Of a stretch of DNA of 64,000 bases, positions 59,443-64,000 are shown piece after piece (position 1 is the first letter of the stretch; each line of letters begins with the position of its first letter). The notes under the pieces are model-generated. The model searched no databases and was not told the DNA's origin. It saw only the letters and a list, made by a program, of their open reading frames with translations. The translations under genes were made by a program, and so were the position numbers. Source of the DNA: Cannabis sativa (taxonomy: Eukaryota > Streptophyta > Magnoliopsida > Rosales > Cannabaceae); the NCBI RefSeq assembly GCF_029168945.1, contig NC_083605.1:20721280-20785279 (forward strand). The letters run 5' to 3'.

Positions 59443-60648
59443 TGTTAATTCCATTTTTGGCATATTTAATTGACAAAAATATTTTATTATTCATTGTATA
59501 TTTTCGGCTGGTATACATTAATATGGTTTCCTATTTGGTGTATTCAAACTTGAAAGGAAAGTTGTCTGGCTTTCCTATTTTTGGAAAAAAGGTAAAAATG
59601 GTAAGTTTGGTTACCCATTTCGTTTTTATCTAACCAGCTGTGTAATCTGATCTTGTGTTGAGTTTCCCATTTTCTTAGATCAGGTTTCTTGAAGAGAAAA
59701 CCGGAGCTAAACTTTCCTTTTCTATAAAAGGAAAGTTGTAGTTACTGCCCACGATTCTGTAGGTACAGAAACGGAAATTCCTGGACTGATTGAAGAATTA
59801 ATTTAGGGAAGTTTCTAGTGGGTTGAGGTCTTGTTCAGACCGAATGTAAGCTGTCTATGAGATGTATATTCATTATAAATACATCTTATAGTAGCTAGGT
59901 TTTGTATCTCTTTCACACACTTAGAATTATATTCATATCTTAAGGAAAGAGTGTCTTTGTTATGTTAACTCTTTTATTCACTTTCATATCATAAGAAAAG
60001 AGTGTCTTTGATTTGTAGAGAAGAGTTGTTCTACTCTTACTCTGTTTATTTGTTGTCTGTATTGTCTTGAGTTTGTATTCAAGTCTACAACGAAGAAGAA
60101 CATCAGTGCACCTTCGGGAGAAGGTATTTACAAGCTTTCGGGAGATTGCTTTTGAAGTCTTGCATCGGGAGGATACAAGCACACAACCTTCGGGAGATGG
60201 TTGTATAGGCTTTCGGGAGATAGCCTTTAAGCCTTGAATCGGGAGGATTCAAGCACTCTTCAAGGAGATCGAAGGGAGTTCGAGCTCTTGGAGTTTTATC
60301 AAGATTCGGTTAGTAGGTGGAATACATCAAGCTTGCGGCATACAATAAGAGGGAGTCTATTTATGCATAAGTCAATTACTTTGTATTTTTGATACCGATC
60401 TAATGAATCTTATCTCTGGGCGTGGCCCCGTGGACTAGTAACAATCTGAAAGGATTGTTGAAACCACGTACAAAAATCTTGTGTGTTTTTACTTTTATGC
60501 ACTGTTTGTTTTTCTGGGTTTCTCTGGAGTTACAGAGTTGCATTCTGTAACTACAGAAAACTGTTTTCAGTACCAGTTTTATTATTCCGCATTTAATTAA
60601 TCATTTAATTAAATAATCAAACTGGGAATATTAAAATACGGAATTTCA
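59443..60648 (+). repeat. 3' LTR of the Sirevirus-like element
   Basis: 1,206 bp. Near-identical to 50773-51980, apart from about eight substitutions and a divergent patch at about 60514-60580. The hairpin arms here are AGTTACAGA (60528-60536) and TCTGTAACT (60544-60552). Confidence 0.96.
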
Positions 60649-60754
60649 GTAATAAATAAAAGATTTGGACATCCACATAATTATTAATATTTATAACACT
60701 CCCCCTTGGATGTCCACAATAATTGCCTTATTAAAAATCTTGTTGAAAACTTGA

Positions 60755-61114
60755 TCAAAAGAAAAAGAGTATAGTGTAAACTAACTCCCCCTCATTTAGG
60801 CATTTGTGGAGATCTTCTAATCGTCGAATTTTGATCTTGTCTGCCGTCTTCTCAAATGTTGATGTTGGTAATAACTTTGTGAATAAGTTTGCAAGATTGA
60901 CACTTGATTGAATATGTTGAACACCAATATGCATTTTCTTGAAGCGCATAAAGAAGAATTTGGTGAAATGTGTTCTAACTCTATCTCCTTCAATGTACCC
61001 TCCTTTTAGTTGAGCGATGCAAGCAATATTATCCATAGAGAATTGCTTGGGTTGATACTTCTTTATTGAGTGCAATCCATATGTTTCCCGAATATGCAAT
61101 GTCAATGATCTCAC
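60755..61114 (-). pseudogene. Copia RNase H C-terminal remnant
   Basis: A 119-residue minus-strand frame includes MDNIACIAQLKGGYIEGDRV, the block HIGVQHIQSSVNLANLFTKL and LPTSTFEKTADKIKIRRLED, the conserved end of copia RNase H and pol. The frame ends in a purine tract (AAATGAGGGGGAG, 60784-60796). Upstream RT is not present. This is the tail of the older minus-strand copia element whose LTR is at 60654-60698 and 50565-50772. Confidence 0.82.
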
Positions 61115-61234
61115 TCACACACATTCTCTACTTGCTTCATAAAATGCAAGTATGTTAACATGATTTATAGTTGCCTTGTTTAAAATCTTGCCAGAAAAAC
61201 CCAGTGGGACAAAATCTGAGCTAGGGAAAAAGAG
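61115..61234 (-). repeat. Decayed copia 3'-region module, copy a
   Basis: Contains GTTGCCTTGTTTAAAATCTT and CCCAGTGGGACAAAATCTGA, repeated in similar form at 63165-63240 and, more weakly, at 60714-60770. Interrupted at its end by the solo LTR insertion. Confidence 0.65.
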
Positions 61235-63127
61235 TGTTGGGTTTTATGCCCTAAATAAAGCTCATTACAATATAATCAGATTTACTTATTAATATAGATC
61301 AGAAATAAATTTAATGTTGCATGATTCACATGATTTATTTTATGATTATATGTACATAATGTATAAATTCTATTTAAGTCCAGAACATATCAATTTGTTA
61401 ATGATTATAGTGTTGTCAACACAGTGGAATATAATCTTAATTATATGTTCGAAAGTTTATTCCCTGATTTGTCAGAACACTGGATTTAGACTAACATGGT
61501 ATAATCAGCGATAGTTATTCTTATACCTTGGATAAGTGTTATGTCCTTTCCAGAACATTGGCAAAGTTTACCAGCATCGGATGTATGGAGTATACATCGG
61601 AAGGGACCGATATTGAACTTTGATTAGATATATTAGAATTTACCGTAATATCTATTCAATTCAATATCACCTGTTGATCCTAGATCAAATGATCTTAATC
61701 CTGATATAATTAGGTTCAATCTCAAGAGTGTTATTCGTGTTCTTTGATTTGTTAGTTAAGCCTACTTTTTGGTCAGGGTGATACGTACATTTTGGGAACA
61801 CGGTAGTGCAATTGAGTGGGAGCGCTAACATAAATATGGAATCTATAGCTTTTATCTGGGAATAGAAAGTAAAAGATGATTTCCTTCGAGCTTAACCAAA
61901 TGAAAATAAATGGTGGATATCTCATTTCACTTAGCTGAAATATCATTTATACAGGGTTAAGTGTTTTAAGGATAAAATACATTGTAGGGTGTTACGGTAA
62001 TTTAATCCCTTTACAGTGTAAATCATCTATATAGAGGATCATTGATCACATTATGGTTATAACAATGGATAACTAATGACGTGTCTATATCGTGGAACAT
62101 ATAGAGCGTTCTATATACTGAGAGTGCAATTCTAAGTTCTATGCGTGGATTCAACGAAGAATTAATAAGTCAGTGAATTTAAGATATAAATTCTTGATCT
62201 ACTTATTGGAAGCTCGGATATATAGACCCATGGTCCCCATACTAGTTGAGACCATACTGCTTGTAAGACTCAGTTAATTGATTTTGATTAATCAATTATA
62301 ATTCTAAAGTTAGACTATGTCTACTTTGTGAATTTTCTCTAAGCAAGGGCAAAATTGTAAAGAAAAGAGATTCTAGGTTTATTTATTAATTAAGAGACTT
62401 TATATGTCTAATTAATAAATATATTAAGTGACAATATTATTTAATAATTAATTTTTAGTTATTAAATAATTAGAATTGGTATTTAAATGGTTGAATTTGA
62501 AAATTGGCGTTTTTGAGAAAATGAGATGCAGAAATGATAAAACAGCAAAATTGCATAAGTGAGGCCTATTATCCAAGCCCATGGCCGGCCACACTTTAAT
62601 GGATTTTATCATTTATTTTTTCATTATTTTAATGGCAAATAATTCTAACTTAAACCTAGGTGGTTACCTATAAATAGATAGTGATGGCTCTCATTCACAC
62701 TTAACTTTGTGAACTTTGTCAGATGAAATTTGAGCCTCCTATTCTTTTCTCTATAGGCCGAACCACTTCTTCTTCTCTTTTCCTCTCTAAATTTCGAAAT
62801 CCTTCAGTGAATGAGTGAGTGCCCACATACATCAAGTGGTATCTCAATCATAGTGTGTAAGACTGTGGAAGATCATCCAACAAGAAGGAGATTCAGCATC
62901 AAAGGAAGGAGAGAAAGAGATCCAGGTTCAGATATTAATAATGCTCTGCTACAGAAAGGAATCAAGGGCTAGATATCTGAACTGAAGGAGTCATTATATT
63001 CCGCTGCACCCAATGTAAGGTTTACTAAACTTTATATGTGTTTATTTCATTGTTTAAGAATTCATATTAGGATGTTAATGAAACATACTTGTTAGTAAAT
63101 CTAGATCCTGGTAAAATATATCTAACA
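61235..63127 (+). mobile_element. Solo LTR, family A, with AAGAG target duplication
   Basis: 1,893 bp, TGTTGGGTTTTATGCCC...ATATCTAACA, flanked by AAGAG at 61230-61234 and 63128-63132. Homologous to the LTR at 1570-3484 in opposite orientation. Contains CTATAAATAG (about 62669) as a TATA element. No internal sequence remains. Confidence 0.93.
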
Positions 63128-63979
63128 AAGAGTACAATATATATTTCATATTCATAATTATTTGCAAGTTGCCTCGTTAAAAACCTTGCCAGGAAAACCC
63201 AGTGGGACAAAACCTGAACTAAGGGAAAAAGAGTGCAACATGAATATGTCTCCCCCTCATGCACATATGATCCATAATTCTTTTGGTGATAATATATCTC
63301 ATAAGATTATTGTTATCACTTTTAAAATATCACCATATACAATCTTTGATCATATATTTTCTATAACTCTTCCAGAGTATGTATGGACTTTTAAATTATA
63401 GATAAGGGGTTCGTGGAATATTAATCTTTATCCAACTAATTGTTTCATTCATGTGTGTATACAACTTTGTTCATACTAAAATTTAAAATTTCAAGTAGAT
63501 GTGAACATAACACATTAATGGTACTATAAATTTTCATTTGTGATAATCAATGATCGTACTCCAAGACCATATATTTGTTCCATCTTGTTATATGATCTTA
63601 ATTTCCATATCAAATGATCATATATCTATAATTCTTGATACATATGAAGTACTTCAGGACTTCAATACTGATGAACAAACTTTATACATTTAATATTTCT
63701 TGATATACAAAAGAAATTAAAGTTGTTCTTCAATTAATCAAAAACTTTTCATGGAGTCTATCACAACGTATAATTTACGAATTTATATTGCATAGACAAC
63801 CATACGTATTTTTCAAACAATAATTTACTTACATGTCTTTATTTCATACAAAGATCTTTGTCATATAATGCGCGCGACTTAGAATTTATATCACTTAAGA
63901 CATGTATTAAATTCTTCTAGAATTTTTAGATAAGGCTTATTTCAAATTCTCACTATATTAGGAGCTCCAAATAAATAAC
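63128..63979 (-). other. Decayed copia 3'-region module, copy b, and AT-rich flank
   Basis: Near 63165-63265 GTTGCCTCGTTAAAAACCTT, CCCAGTGGGACAAAACCTGA and TCTCCCCCTCATG (a PPT-like purine tract on the minus strand) repeat the module seen at 61115-61234. The remainder is AT-rich and I see no gene in it. Confidence 0.5.
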
Positions 63980-64000
63980 TGTTGGAAATTATTTTACTAG
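63980..64000 (-). repeat. End of another family A LTR, cut by window edge
   Basis: The last 21 bases match the low-coordinate end of the LTR at 1570 (TGTTGGAAATTATTTTAC) with one difference. No PBS adjoins it, so it is the outer end of a minus-strand 3' LTR or a solo LTR. Confidence 0.7.

Larger units (their letters stand above)
50773..60648 (+). mobile_element. Sirevirus-like Ty1/copia retrotransposon with internal deletion
   Basis: LTRs lie at 50773-51980 and 59443-60648, with ends TGTTAATT...ATTTCA. The target duplication is GTAAT (50768-50772 and 60649-60653). PBS TGGTATCAGAGC is at 51983-51994. PPT AAAGGGGGAGAT is at 59431-59442, with three further PPT-like tracts upstream. The long region after pol encodes a third protein, as in Sireviruses. 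The gag-pol frame is uninterrupted but lacks about half of integrase and the start of RT. LTRs differ at about eight sites plus one dense patch, so the insertion is young. Confidence 0.96.
50565..60698 (-). repeat. 3' LTR of an older minus-strand copia remnant, split by the Sirevirus-like element
   Basis: Pieces 50565-50772 and 60654-60698 join to an LTR of about 253 bp with ends TGTTATAA...TTATAACA. On the minus strand it is preceded by the purine tract CCAAGGGGGAG (60699-60709). It contains TATAAATAGGGG near 50690, a TATA box. The remnant's pol end lies at 60755-61114. Confidence 0.8.

Overview
This is plant nuclear DNA, almost certainly from a eudicot. Spliceosomal introns, a ribosomal-protein gene with telo-box and TGGGCY promoter elements, a chloroplast-targeted Rossmann protein, a nuclear tRNA-Ser and a dense load of LTR retrotransposons, a MULE, Helitrons and MITEs all point that way. 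The species cannot be fixed from the sequence.

Host genes are few. A nine-exon NAD(P)-binding Rossmann gene (10661-15201, minus) and a four-exon RPS23/uS12 gene (15803-17234, plus) are divergent around a roughly 600 bp shared promoter that holds a MITE. A small coiled-coil protein gene (46444-46737, minus) and tRNA-Ser(GCU) (46985-47066) lie further right, next to a truncated REX4-type exonuclease fragment (44587-44859).

The rest is nested mobile DNA. A LINE-type C-terminal coding region (zf-RVT plus RNase H) begins near 17850 and ends at 43537. It was split first or second by a 9.0 kb MULE (18050-27069) and by a Ty1/copia element (27263-42946, TSD ACATC). The copia element was hit by a Ty3/gypsy LTR, now solo (30707-41580, TSD TGAGT). 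That solo LTR was in turn hit by a chromovirus-like gypsy element (31237-40013, TSD GTATA). On the right, a Sirevirus-like copia element (50773-60648, TSD GTAAT) sits inside the 3' LTR of an older minus-strand copia remnant, which also carries a solo LTR (61235-63127, TSD AAGAG). A related LTR lies inverted at 1570-3484, and the end of another starts at 63980.

The most interesting system is the MULE. It encodes a MuDR-type transposase (minus), a divergent six-exon DUF1985 + Ulp1 cysteine-protease gene (plus), and a small zinc-ribbon-like protein (plus). Its noncoding DNA carries 19 quadruplets of a TCGA-centred palindrome (about WTRTCGAYAW) repeated at almost exactly 11 bp, in three arrays: inside the 5' UTR intron of the Ulp1 gene, between the divergent transposase and small-protein genes, and beside the right end. 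By analogy with VANDAL MULEs, whose DUF1985-type VANC proteins bind short motif arrays and counter silencing, this may be an independent protein-plus-motif anti-silencing or transposition-control system. That functional link is inference; the array geometry is directly visible.
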